DNA of 64,000 nt from Algihabitans albus (GTDB lineage: Bacteria > Pseudomonadota > Alphaproteobacteria > Kiloniellales > DSM-21159). The stretch is from positions 124,001-188,000 of the forward strand of contig NZ_QXNY01000001.1 of NCBI RefSeq assembly GCF_003572205.1, given 5' to 3'. How positions within the stretch are numbered: position 1 is the stretch's first letter; every line of letters begins with the position of its first letter. The translations under genes and the position numbers were made by a program. Below are positions 30,956-38,450 of this stretch, piece after piece. Below the pieces are notes generated by a model. That model did not search any database. It saw only the letters and a list, made by a program, of their open reading frames with translations, and was not told where the DNA came from.

Positions 30956-32278
30956 CTACCCGGCAGGCTCCGTGGCGTTTTGCGTGCCGCTCGGCGGCTT
31001 CCGGATCGGATAGAGCCGCGCGAGATGCCAGAGCAGCAGCAGGGCCGGAATCGCCAGCAGGGTTGTGGCGAGGAAGAAACCCGGCCAGCCGAGCCATTCG
31101 GCGAACCAGCCCGCGTTGGCGGCCAGCACCGTGCGGCCGAAGGCCATCAGCGAGGTCAGCAGCGCGTACTGGGTCGCCGTGAAGGCCAGGTTGCAGAGCG
31201 ACGAGAGGTAGGCGACGAAGGCCGCCGAGCCCAACCCGCCAGTGAAGTTGTCCGCCCCCACCGCAATCGCCAGGGCCCGCAGGTCATGCCCCTGGGTGGC
31301 CAGCCAGGCGAAGATCAGGTTGGTCGCGGCCTGCAGCACGCCGCCGATCGCCAGGGCCGGCAGGATGCCGAGCCGCGCCACCAGCAGACCGCCGGCGAAT
31401 ACGCCCAGCATGGTCATGACCACGCCGAAGACCTTGGTCACGCTGGCGATCTCCACCCCGGAAAAGCCCAGGTCGAAGTAGAAGGGGTTGGCCATCGCCC
31501 CGGCCACCGCGTCGCCGTACTTGTAGAGCAGCACGAAGGCCAGGATCACCAGCCAGCCGCGCCGTTTGGTGAAGTCGGTCAGGGGATCGACCGCCGCGTG
31601 GCGCAGCCAGGCCGCCGGCTGTTTCGGCGGCGGCGGGCGGCGGTTGACCGGCTCCGCCCCGATCAGGGTGCCCAGGATGCCGATGCCGATCAGCCCGGCC
31701 ATGATCGCGTAGACCCAGGACCAGGCGATGAAGTCGGCCAGGGCCAGCGCGCCCGCGCCCGCGGCCAGCAGCCCGACCCGGTAGCCCGCCTGGGTCATGG
31801 CGGCGCCGGCCCCCTGCTCGTGGTCTGCCAGGATCTCGATCCGGTAGGCGTCGATCACGATGTCCTGGCTGGCCGAGAGGAAGGCCATCAGCACCGCCGC
31901 CAGCGCCAGGAAGCCGAGCGACTGCGCCGGATCGCCCTGCCCCACCAGCACGATGGAGCCGATCAGCAGAAGCTGGATCAGCAGCAGCCAGCCCCGGCGC
32001 AGGCCGAACCAGCGGGTCAGGAACGGCAGGCGCACATGGTCGAGCAGCGGCGCCCAGACGAATTTCAGGCTGTAGGGCGTGGCGACGGTCAGCAGCCCGC
32101 CGATGGCCGCCAGCCCGACATCGGCCTCGCGCAGCCAGAAGGACAGGGTGGAAAAGCCCAGCAGCAGCGGCAGCCCGCTGGAAAAGCCCATCAGGAAGAT
32201 GACGAGCTGACGCCGCGTGCGGTACACGGCTAGGGCCTCGCGCCACCCGCGGGTATCGACGGAAAAGAGTGCGGCCAT
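30956..32278 (-). CDS. AmpG-like MFS transporter
   Basis: 440-residue major facilitator with about 12 hydrophobic segments. FLMGFSSGLPLLLGFSTLSFWL opens it, TPYSLKFVWAPLLDHVRLP is the segment typical of AmpG, and SASQDIVIDAYRIEIL is the conserved D-x-x-xD stretch. AmpG imports GlcNAc-anhydroMurNAc muropeptides for cell-wall recycling. ATG at 32278 (MAALFSVDTRGW) is used; the frame is open 21 codons upstream without similarity. No obvious ribosome-binding site. It is divergent from coaE. Confidence 0.88.
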   Translation of the reverse strand: MAALFSVDTRGWREALAVYRTRRQLVIFLMGFSSGLPLLLGFSTLSFWLREADVGLAAIGGLLTVATPYSLKFVWAPLLDHVRLPFLTRWFGLRRGWLLLIQLLLIGSIVLVGQGDPAQSLGFLALAAVLMAFLSASQDIVIDAYRIEILADHEQGAGAAMTQAGYRVGLLAAGAGALALADFIAWSWVYAIMAGLIGIGILGTLIGAEPVNRRPPPPKQPAAWLRHAAVDPLTDFTKRRGWLVILAFVLLYKYGDAVAGAMANPFYFDLGFSGVEIASVTKVFGVVMTMLGVFAGGLLVARLGILPALAIGGVLQAATNLIFAWLATQGHDLRALAIAVGADNFTGGLGSAAFVAYLSSLCNLAFTATQYALLTSLMAFGRTVLAANAGWFAEWLGWPGFFLATTLLAIPALLLLWHLARLYPIRKPPSGTQNATEPAG

Positions 32279-32421
32279 CGGCGGAGGTTCTAGACTGAAG
32301 GCCGGGTTCGGGCCAAACCCCAATGTCGGTTGTCGGAACAAACGGCGGAGTTGTGGCCAAACGGCGAAGTCCGGACTCGCAACCGGACGCCGGGATAGAA
32401 ACTAGGGAGGATGACGCCGCC

Positions 32422-33117
32422 GTGTTCGTGCTGGGCCTGACCGGCTCCATCGGCATGGGCAAGTCCACGGCGGCCGCCTTGCTGCGCCGCCTGGGCCTGC
32501 CGGTGCATGATGCCGACGCCGCCGTGCATCGCCTGCTGGCCGCCGGCGGCGCGGCCGTGGCCCCGGTGCTGGCGGCCTTTCCAGACGTCGCGGCGCCGGA
32601 CGGCGGCATCGACCGCCGGGCGCTGGGCGCTCAGGTCTTCCGCGACGGCGCCGCGCTGAAGCGGCTGGAGACGCTCCTGCACCCCCTGGTGCGGGCGGAG
32701 GCGCTGCGCTTCCTGGCCCGGCAGCAGCGCCTCGACGCCGCGGTCGCGATCCTCGACATTCCACTGCTCTACGAGACCGGCGGGGAAGCCCTCTGCGACG
32801 CGGTGGTCGTGGTCACCGCCCCGGCCTGGCTGCAGGCCCAGCGGGTGCTGCGCCGGCCCGGCATGACGCCGGAGACCTTCGCCGCCATCAAGGCCAAGCA
32901 GTTGCCCGACGCCGAGAAGCGCCGCCGCGCCGACGTCCTGGTCCAGACCGGCCTGGGCAAGGCCGATACCTTGCGGCGACTCCGCGGCATTGCGAGACTT
33001 GCCGCCACCTATCGGGGCCGCGCCTGGCCGCCCGAAAGCGGGCTGCGCGCGGGGCGCGTGACCGCCGGAGGTCCCGTCGCCGGCCGGCGGCCCATGAAGC
33101 CGAATCGAGAGGCCTGA
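32422..33117 (+). CDS. coaE: Dephospho-CoA kinase
   Basis: 231-residue P-loop kinase for the last step of coenzyme A synthesis. GLTGSIGMGKST (5-16) is the Walker A, VHDADAAVHRL the substrate aspartate motif and DIPLLYETGGE the DxPLLxE motif. A GTG at 32422 is chosen (FVLGLTGS follows). GGGAGG lies 11 bases upstream; the ATG next to it is in another frame. It is followed after four bases by dnaQ, as in most alphaproteobacteria. Confidence 0.93.
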   Translation: MFVLGLTGSIGMGKSTAAALLRRLGLPVHDADAAVHRLLAAGGAAVAPVLAAFPDVAAPDGGIDRRALGAQVFRDGAALKRLETLLHPLVRAEALRFLARQQRLDAAVAILDIPLLYETGGEALCDAVVVVTAPAWLQAQRVLRRPGMTPETFAAIKAKQLPDAEKRRRADVLVQTGLGKADTLRRLRGIARLAATYRGRAWPPESGLRAGRVTAGGPVAGRRPMKPNREA

Positions 33118-33121
33118 GAGA

Positions 33122-33820
33122 ATGCGCGAGATCGTGCTGGATACCGAGACCACGGGCCTCGACCCGCTGCAGGGCCACCGGGTCATCGAGCTGGCGGCGC
33201 TGGAGCTGGTCAACCACATGGCGACCGGCCGCTCCTGGCGCGAGTACATCGACCCCGAGCGCGAGGTGGAGGAGGACGCGCGCCGCGTCCATGGCATCGA
33301 CAACGCCTTCCTGGAGGGCAAGCCGAAGTTCGCGGCGGTGGCCGAGGGCTTCCTGGAGTTCCTGGGCGATGCCGCCATCGTCGCCCACAACGCCGCCTTC
33401 GACCTGGGCTTCCTGAAGGCCGAGCTGCTGCGCCTGGGCAAGCCCGAGCTGCCCAACCCCGTGATCGACACCCTGGCGATGGCGCGCCAGCGCTTCCCCG
33501 GCTCTCCCAACTCCCTCGACGCCCTCTGCCGCCGCTTCGAGATCGACAACTCCTCGCGGAGCTACCACGGCGCCCTGCTGGACTGCGAACTGCTGGCCGA
33601 GGTCTACCTGGAACTCAAGGGCGGCCGCCAACCCGGCCTCAGCCTCGCCGACGAGCGCGCCGGCAGCCGCCAAGGCGGCGGACCTACGCTGGTGTCACTC
33701 GACAGCGCCGGTACGAAGCCGCGCCGCGAGCCGCGCCCCCACGCCGCCACGGCAGAGGAGCTGGAGGCGCACAAGGCGATGCTGGAAGGGATCAAGGACC
33801 CGCTATGGGGGCGAGGGTAG
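33122..33820 (+). CDS. dnaQ: DNA polymerase III epsilon subunit (proofreading exonuclease)
   Basis: 232-residue DEDDh exonuclease. Exo I is LDTETTG (Asp7, Glu9), Exo II HNAAFDLGFL, and Exo III YHGALLDC with His and Asp. The tail ends in LEAHKAMLEGIKDPLW, a conserved C-terminal helix that probably binds the polymerase alpha subunit. It is co-oriented with coaE four bases upstream. Confidence 0.95.
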   Translation: MREIVLDTETTGLDPLQGHRVIELAALELVNHMATGRSWREYIDPEREVEEDARRVHGIDNAFLEGKPKFAAVAEGFLEFLGDAAIVAHNAAFDLGFLKAELLRLGKPELPNPVIDTLAMARQRFPGSPNSLDALCRRFEIDNSSRSYHGALLDCELLAEVYLELKGGRQPGLSLADERAGSRQGGGPTLVSLDSAGTKPRREPRPHAATAEELEAHKAMLEGIKDPLWGRG

Positions 33821-33859
33821 AAGTTCACGTCGGCGTGAGAGCGAAACCACGCGCCAACT

Positions 33860-34480
33860 CTAAGAGCTCAGCTGCCGGATAGCCGCCCAGTCCAAGGCAT
33901 CTTCCAGGCGGTCGTCGCCCCAGAAGAGTTCCTCGCCGACGACGAAGGAGGGCGCGCCGAAGAGGCCCTTGGTCTTGGCGTCCTCGACAGAGTCTCGGAG
34001 ACGCAGCTTGTTGACCTCGGCGTTGGCCTGCGTGGTCGCGTCGGCCGGGGCGCCCGCCTGGTCCGCAAGCTTGCCGAGCAGGCCTTCGTCGGAGATGTCG
34101 GCGCCCTCGACGAATTGAGCCTGGAAGACGCTGCGGCAGAAAGCCTGCCCCCAGTCCGCGTCCAGGCCGATCAGCGCGAGGCGGGCGGCCTTGAGGCCGT
34201 TCTGCGGGAAGGGCACCGAGTCTCCCGGCGCGCGGCGTCTGAAGGGAATGCCGAACTTGGCGGCGCGGCGTTCCATGTCCCGCCACATGTAGGCACCCTT
34301 CCCCGGATAGAGGTTGAAGGGCGAGGTAGTCAAACCTTGCTCCGCGAAGATCGGCCCCAACAGCAGGGGACGCCAGGCGACGGAAACGCCCCGGTCGCGG
34401 GCCAGATCGCTCAGCCGCATCACCGAGAGGTAGGAATAGGTCGAGGCGAACTCGAACCAGAACTCCATCTTCGGCGCCAA
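33860..34480 (-). CDS. DsbA-like / 2-hydroxychromene-2-carboxylate isomerase family protein
   Basis: 206-residue thioredoxin-fold protein of the GST-kappa/HCCA isomerase group. MEFWFEFASTYSYLSVMRL places serine/threonine where thioredoxins have CxxC, and GLFGAPSFVVGEELFWGDDRL is the cis-proline and C-terminal helix motif. It likely uses glutathione, but the substrate is unknown; catabolic partners for hydroxychromene are absent. TTG at 34480 has GGAGG about five bases upstream and is used. The ATG four codons later (34468) matches the family N terminus but is poorly spaced. Confidence 0.85.
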   Translation of the reverse strand: MAPKMEFWFEFASTYSYLSVMRLSDLARDRGVSVAWRPLLLGPIFAEQGLTTSPFNLYPGKGAYMWRDMERRAAKFGIPFRRRAPGDSVPFPQNGLKAARLALIGLDADWGQAFCRSVFQAQFVEGADISDEGLLGKLADQAGAPADATTQANAEVNKLRLRDSVEDAKTKGLFGAPSFVVGEELFWGDDRLEDALDWAAIRQLSS

Positions 34481-34578
34481 GTCCCCCTCCCGATCCCGCG
34501 CGTTCGACCTAACTATCGTCCGGCGCGACTATAGCCGGTCGCGCAGCTTAGCCAGACGCCGAATCTGCCGGACCTGCC

Positions 34579-35574
34579 CTACTCCCACTCCATCTGCTCG
34601 AACACGCGCCCCGCATTCCGGGTCGCCAACTGCTCGAAGGTGTCCAGGTGGGCGAAGGCGGCCTGGTCGACGTAGTAGGCCTCTTTCAGGCTGCCGCCGG
34701 CGTCGATCAGTGTGCGGATCTCGCCGCGCAGGTGGACCAGGTAGTCCTTCGTGTAGCGGCGCACCTGGTCCATGTTGGTCGGGTGGCCGTGGCCGGGGAT
34801 GACGTAGGTCGCCTCCAGCGCCTCGAAGCCCTCCCAGCTGTCCAGCCAGGCGGCGGTGTCCGTGTCCTCGAAGATCGGCAGCAGGCGTTCGTGGAAGGCC
34901 ATGTCGCCGGAGATGACCAGGCTCTGCTCCGGCAGCCAGACGACGATGTCGCCGGGCGCGTGGGCCGGCCCCAGGTTCTTCACCTCGACCCGAAAGCGGC
35001 CCATCTCGATGACTTTCTCGTCCTCGAAGGTCTCGGTCGGACCCTGCAGGTCGGTGCCCTCCGCCTTGTCGCGGTTGTAGTCCTGCATACGCGCCAGGAT
35101 GTCGCCGCCATGGGCTTCGAACTCGGCGGCGGCGTAGCTCTGCGCCAGGATCGGCACCTGCTGCCCGGCCCAGTAGCTGTTGCCCAGCATGGCGTGGCCC
35201 TGGCCGTTCTCGTTGATCACCAGCCGCACCGGCTCGTCGGTGATCTGCCTGATCTCCTCATGCAGCGCCTCGGCGAGCTGGGCGCAGGCGCCGGCGTTGA
35301 TCACGATCACGCCCGCGCCGGTGACGAGGAAGGAGAGGTTGTTGTTGTGCCCCGAGTTCTCGTAGGTCGGCGGCGCGGTGGCGCCGATCGCCGACCAGAC
35401 GTGGGGAATCACCTCCACCGGCTTCTGATAGAGGACGGACTGCGGATACTGATCGGCGATCTGCTCGCTGGCCGCGGCCGGGGCGGCGGTCAGAAGAGAC
35501 GCGGCCAGGAGGGAGACAGCAAGGGGCAGCACGGTTCTGGCGGTCGGGATTTGGAGCTGGATCGGGGCGGACAT
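34579..35574 (-). CDS. Periplasmic metallo-beta-lactamase-fold protein with altered metal motif
   Basis: 331 residues. Signal peptide about 1-36 (VLPLAVSLLAASLLTAAPAAA). The mature part has the MBL fold: YENSGHNNNLSFLVTGAGVIVINAG, PAHAPGDIVVWLP, LVISGDMAFHER and YVIPGHGHPTN. The usual HxHxDH motif is replaced by NENGQGHAMLGN (Asn121 to Asn132), so the first histidines are Asn and Gln. Downstream His, Asp and GHGHP positions remain. It resembles the MBL proteins seen near sulfur-oxidation or quinoprotein genes, but none are adjacent. Hydrolase activity is uncertain. Confidence 0.82.
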   Translation of the reverse strand: MSAPIQLQIPTARTVLPLAVSLLAASLLTAAPAAASEQIADQYPQSVLYQKPVEVIPHVWSAIGATAPPTYENSGHNNNLSFLVTGAGVIVINAGACAQLAEALHEEIRQITDEPVRLVINENGQGHAMLGNSYWAGQQVPILAQSYAAAEFEAHGGDILARMQDYNRDKAEGTDLQGPTETFEDEKVIEMGRFRVEVKNLGPAHAPGDIVVWLPEQSLVISGDMAFHERLLPIFEDTDTAAWLDSWEGFEALEATYVIPGHGHPTNMDQVRRYTKDYLVHLRGEIRTLIDAGGSLKEAYYVDQAAFAHLDTFEQLATRNAGRVFEQMEWE

Positions 35575-36135
35575 CGGCGGCTTCCTCGGCAGGGGGCGGG
35601 ACGAGACCGGTCCGGCGTTCCCGGCCTCTCGACGGGCGATCTCGGGAGGTGAAAGCCGCCGGCCCCACCATCATATCTAGAAATCGGAATGTGAAAAGGC
35701 TTGGCGCGCCCGGTTCTGGTGCAAGCGTTCTGGTGCGGAGCCCGCAGCTCCGAAACGCCGCTGCGCGGCCCCTCAGCATGACGGGCCGCGTTTGAGAGCC
35801 CTCTTCGTCCCGAGCCTGTCGAAGGGTGGTCCCGCGATAGAAAGCGGGCCGCGCGATGCCTCCAGGCCGCGCACAGCGACACCTCCGCAAGGAGATTAAC
35901 GTTAAGGTTAATTTTTTGACGGATAAGAATGGCAACCCGAGCGGCACCGGGGGGATCTCCGCTTTCCCCCGGCCCGCGATCTCCAACCCGAGCCAGCCAT
36001 TCAGGCCCAGCCATCTTGTCCCTGCCCTCCGCCCGGCCCACAGTAGGGTCGGGACGCGATCACGGTCGCGGCGGGACCTCCTGGCGGTCACGGAGGCTCG
36101 CGACAACAGGGGCGCACGCGCGCCGAGACGAGAGC
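35575..36135. other. Intergenic region with dispersed repeat and AT-rich block
   Basis: 561 bases between divergent genes with no convincing coding sequence. It holds a dispersed-repeat copy (35771-35829) and an AT-rich block (35896-35917) with three closely spaced TTAA motifs. Promoters for both flanking genes should lie here, but I cannot fix hexamers with confidence. Confidence 0.6.
35771..35829. repeat. Dispersed intergenic repeat, copy 1
   Basis: Contains CCTCAGCATGACGGG and CTTCGTCCCGAGCCTGTCGA continuing to AAGGGTGG. The second core matches, in inverted form, the elements at 37221-37244 and 37313-37345. This is the widespread CTTCGACAGGCTCAG-type intergenic repeat seen in many proteobacterial genomes. 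Confidence 0.7.
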
Positions 36136-37164
36136 ATGACCACTCTGTCGGTCCGTCACACGACGGTCTATCGCTATGCACGGCCCGTCCGCTTCGGCGA
36201 GCATCGCCTGATGTTCCGGCCGCGCGACAGCCACGACCTGCGGCTGGTCGACACCGCCCTGACCATCTCGCCGAACGCCGAGGTGCGCTGGCTGCACGAC
36301 GTCTTCTCGAACTCCATCGCCATCGCCAGCTTCACCAAGCCGGCCGCCGAACTGCGTTTCGACTCGCGCATCACGGTCGAGCATTACGGCCTGGAGGGCG
36401 TGCCGGAGTTCCCGCTGGAGCCCTACGCCCGCACCTACCCCTTCAGCTATTCCTCGCAGGAGGTGCCGGACCTGGGGCGCACCATCGAGCGGCACTATCC
36501 CGATCCGGAGGGCAAGATCGACGCCTGGGTCAAAGGGTTCTTTCACGGGCGCAGCTCGCTCGACACCCAGGTGCTGCTGACCGAGATGAACCAGGCCATC
36601 GGCGCCCAGTTCGGCTACCAGCGGCGCTACGCCCTGGGCACCCAGACGCCGGTGGAAACGCTGGAGCTGGGCAGCGGGTCCTGCCGCGATCTGGCGCTCT
36701 TCATGATGTCGGCGGCGCGCAGCCTGGGCTTCGCCGCGCGCTTCGTCACCGGCTACCTCTACGATCCCGCCCTGGACCGCCAAGGCACGTCGCGCGCCGG
36801 CGGACCCGGCCCCTGCCAGCCGGCGCCGCAAACTCCGCCGGCCGGGCCGGTCCCGGGCGAGCCGACGGCGCTCGCCGAGGCGACGCCGCAACCGCTGCCG
36901 ATCGAGCCGGCGATCCGCGGCGCCGGCGACACTCACGCTTGGGTCCAGATCTACCTGCCCGGCGCCGGCTGGGTGGAGTTCGACCCGACCAACGGCCTGA
37001 TCGGCGGCAGCCGCCTGATCCGCGTCGGCGTGGCCCGCGACCCCAATCAGGCGATCCCCCTGCAGGGAACCTACAGCGGCGCGCCCGACGACTTCCTGGA
37101 GATGTCCGTCGAGGTTGAGGTCACCCGCGTCGAGAGCCAGCCACCGCAACGCGCGGTGGGGTGA
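36136..37164 (+). CDS. Transglutaminase-like protein with proline-rich insertion
   Basis: 342 residues. An N-terminal beta domain (TTLSVRHTTVYRYARPVRFGEHRLMFRPRDSHDL) and a transglutaminase-like core. The triad is Cys183 (ELGSGSCRDLALFM), His267 (DTHAWVQIY) and Asp283 (WVEFDPTNG). Between Cys and His lies about 40 residues of Ala/Pro-rich sequence (from about 215 to 258) that most relatives lack. ATG at 36136 is chosen; the frame is open to 35929 but only the later part is homologous. The function of these bacterial proteins is not settled: protease or amide-bond chemistry is inferred from the fold. Confidence 0.88.
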   Translation: MTTLSVRHTTVYRYARPVRFGEHRLMFRPRDSHDLRLVDTALTISPNAEVRWLHDVFSNSIAIASFTKPAAELRFDSRITVEHYGLEGVPEFPLEPYARTYPFSYSSQEVPDLGRTIERHYPDPEGKIDAWVKGFFHGRSSLDTQVLLTEMNQAIGAQFGYQRRYALGTQTPVETLELGSGSCRDLALFMMSAARSLGFAARFVTGYLYDPALDRQGTSRAGGPGPCQPAPQTPPAGPVPGEPTALAEATPQPLPIEPAIRGAGDTHAWVQIYLPGAGWVEFDPTNGLIGGSRLIRVGVARDPNQAIPLQGTYSGAPDDFLEMSVEVEVTRVESQPPQRAVG

Positions 37165-37179
37165 ACGCGCGGTGGGGTA
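37148..37179 (+). repeat. Tandem 16-base duplication across the transglutaminase-gene stop codon
   Basis: Two copies of AACGCGCGGTGGGGT plus G/A at 37148-37163 and 37164-37179. The TGA stop falls at the junction. A similar in-register duplication affects the 3' end of purD. Confidence 0.75.
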
Positions 37180-37220
37180 AGGAGGGGATGCCGCACGCTT
37201 GACCGGCCGATCGGGGGCGG

Positions 37221-37345
37221 CCCTTCGGCAAGCTCAGGATGAAGCGCCGGGTGTGTGTTGAACCGGCGGCACCCCTCATCCTTCATGGAGAGTGGACCGA
37301 ACGGACGACTCGCCCTTCATGCTGAGCCCGTCGAACCACGAAGGG
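37221..37345. repeat. Dispersed intergenic repeat, inverted pair (copies 2 and 3)
   Basis: CCCTTCGGCAAGCTCAGGAT followed by GAAG (37221-37244) faces CTTCATGCTGAGCCCGTCGA continuing to ACCACGAAGGG (37313-37345). The arms are imperfectly complementary and could fold into a long hairpin, like a REP/BIME or small MITE-like element. Confidence 0.65.
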
Positions 37346-37402
37346 CACGGCCCGCAAGGACCGTACCGGCGCTGACACAGAATAGATGGGGCCTGAAAAG
37401 GC

Positions 37403-37437
37403 GACGACCCGCCGGGGGTCGGGACCGGCGGGTCGTC
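37403..37437. terminator. Strong hairpin between convergent genes (possible bidirectional terminator)
   Basis: GACGACCCGCCGG (37403-37415), 9-base loop, CCGGCGGGTCGTC (37425-37437): a perfect 13-base stem. It is preceded by AAAAGG and followed by TTCC, without a real U-run on either strand. It lies between the ends of the transglutaminase gene and the methyltransferase gene, so termination or 3'-end protection is plausible. Confidence 0.5.
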
Positions 37438-37601
37438 TTCCAGCCTGCTTTGGGGGGCATAAGAGGCCGGCTGGGAGCCTCGACAGAGAGGGGAAGTCTC
37501 CGTGACTAGGAATATGGTTCTGGAAAGTGGCTCGTACAGGCCCGAATTAAGGCGATAATGTGTTTTCTGGGCAACAGTCGACAAAAAAATGCGATCTTCG
37601 C

Positions 37602-38450
37602 CTATCTATCTGATTTAAAATACTTTTCCGCCAAGAAATAGACCTCATCGCTCTCTCCCAGGATGAAATCGGCGCCCTCGCCGTCGGCGAAAAGGGCGGT
37701 GACGGCCAGATTCGCCTCGGTCATCATTCGGCCCAGTTCGGCGATGGTGAAGACCCAGTGGCTCGCATCGCGGACCATCCGCTCCTCACCGCGCGCCAGG
37801 CTGTAGCGGGTGTCGAGGCGGCCGGCCAATGGCAGATAGCGGTTCTCCACCGTCACCGCCACGTCGCCGATCTGCAGCTCCACCCGGGGCGCTAGACCGG
37901 GCAGCAGGCACTCAGCCGCCATGGCCGAATGCAGCAGCAGGCGGCCACCGGGCCTTAGCGCGCGTCCGAAGCCCTCCAGCACCGAGCGGCAGCCGTCCGG
38001 CGGAAAGTAGCCGAAAGAGTTGCCGAGGCAGACCGCGCCTGGAAACAGGCCTTCGAAGGGAAGCGCACGCAGGTCGAGCTGCCGCAGGTCAAGCTCCAGG
38101 CCGCTCGCGGCGGCGGCCGTCCGGAGCTCCTCCAGAGCCTCGTTGCTGAGATCGATCGCGGTGGGCGCATAGCCGCGCGCCGCCAGCTCCAGGGCATGGC
38201 GTCCGGTGCCGCAGGGCGCGTCCAGAACGGCGTCGCCCTCGTCCAGGTCCAGCAGGTCGGCGGCCAGATCCACCTCGGCGGCGACGCGGGTATCGGGCAC
38301 GGCCTGGCGCCACATCTCGACCGCCAGACCGGTGAAGAAGCTGCGATACCACTCGGGATCGGGCGGGCCGGGTGTCTCTAAACCGGCAGCGCCGGGCGTC
38401 TCCCGGTCAGTCACGACGGCGGCGGCCGGGCAACGGCGCGAAACCGTCAC
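37602..38450 (-). CDS. Class I SAM-dependent methyltransferase
   Basis: 282 residues. AVLDAPCGTGRHALELAARG is the SAM-binding motif I, followed by APTAIDLSNEALEEL (motif II). The C-terminal half resembles ubiquinone/menaquinone-type or unassigned methyltransferases; the substrate is unknown. GTG at 38450 overlaps the stop of the upstream ligase gene (GTGA), so it is translated in concert with the ligase and liv genes. That link suggests a role on the same acid or its CoA ester, but this is inference. The AT-rich end of the gene differs from the neighbours. Confidence 0.83.
   Translation of the reverse strand: MTVSRRCPAAAVVTDRETPGAAGLETPGPPDPEWYRSFFTGLAVEMWRQAVPDTRVAAEVDLAADLLDLDEGDAVLDAPCGTGRHALELAARGYAPTAIDLSNEALEELRTAAAASGLELDLRQLDLRALPFEGLFPGAVCLGNSFGYFPPDGCRSVLEGFGRALRPGGRLLLHSAMAAECLLPGLAPRVELQIGDVAVTVENRYLPLAGRLDTRYSLARGEERMVRDASHWVFTIAELGRMMTEANLAVTALFADGEGADFILGESDEVYFLAEKYFKSDR

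Larger units (their letters stand above)
37165..37601. other. Intergenic region between convergent genes, with repeats and a strong hairpin
   Basis: 437 bases, no convincing gene. Contains two inverted copies of the dispersed repeat, a 13-base-stem hairpin (37403-37437) and an AT-rich end near 37545-37625. Confidence 0.6.

Noticed and set aside
28170-31013. Very long open frame (947 codons) antisense to the Pat-like gene
   Set aside because: Composition is His/Arg/Gln-rich shadow typical of the antisense strand of GC-rich genes. It has no recognisable domain, and the other strand has clear homology.
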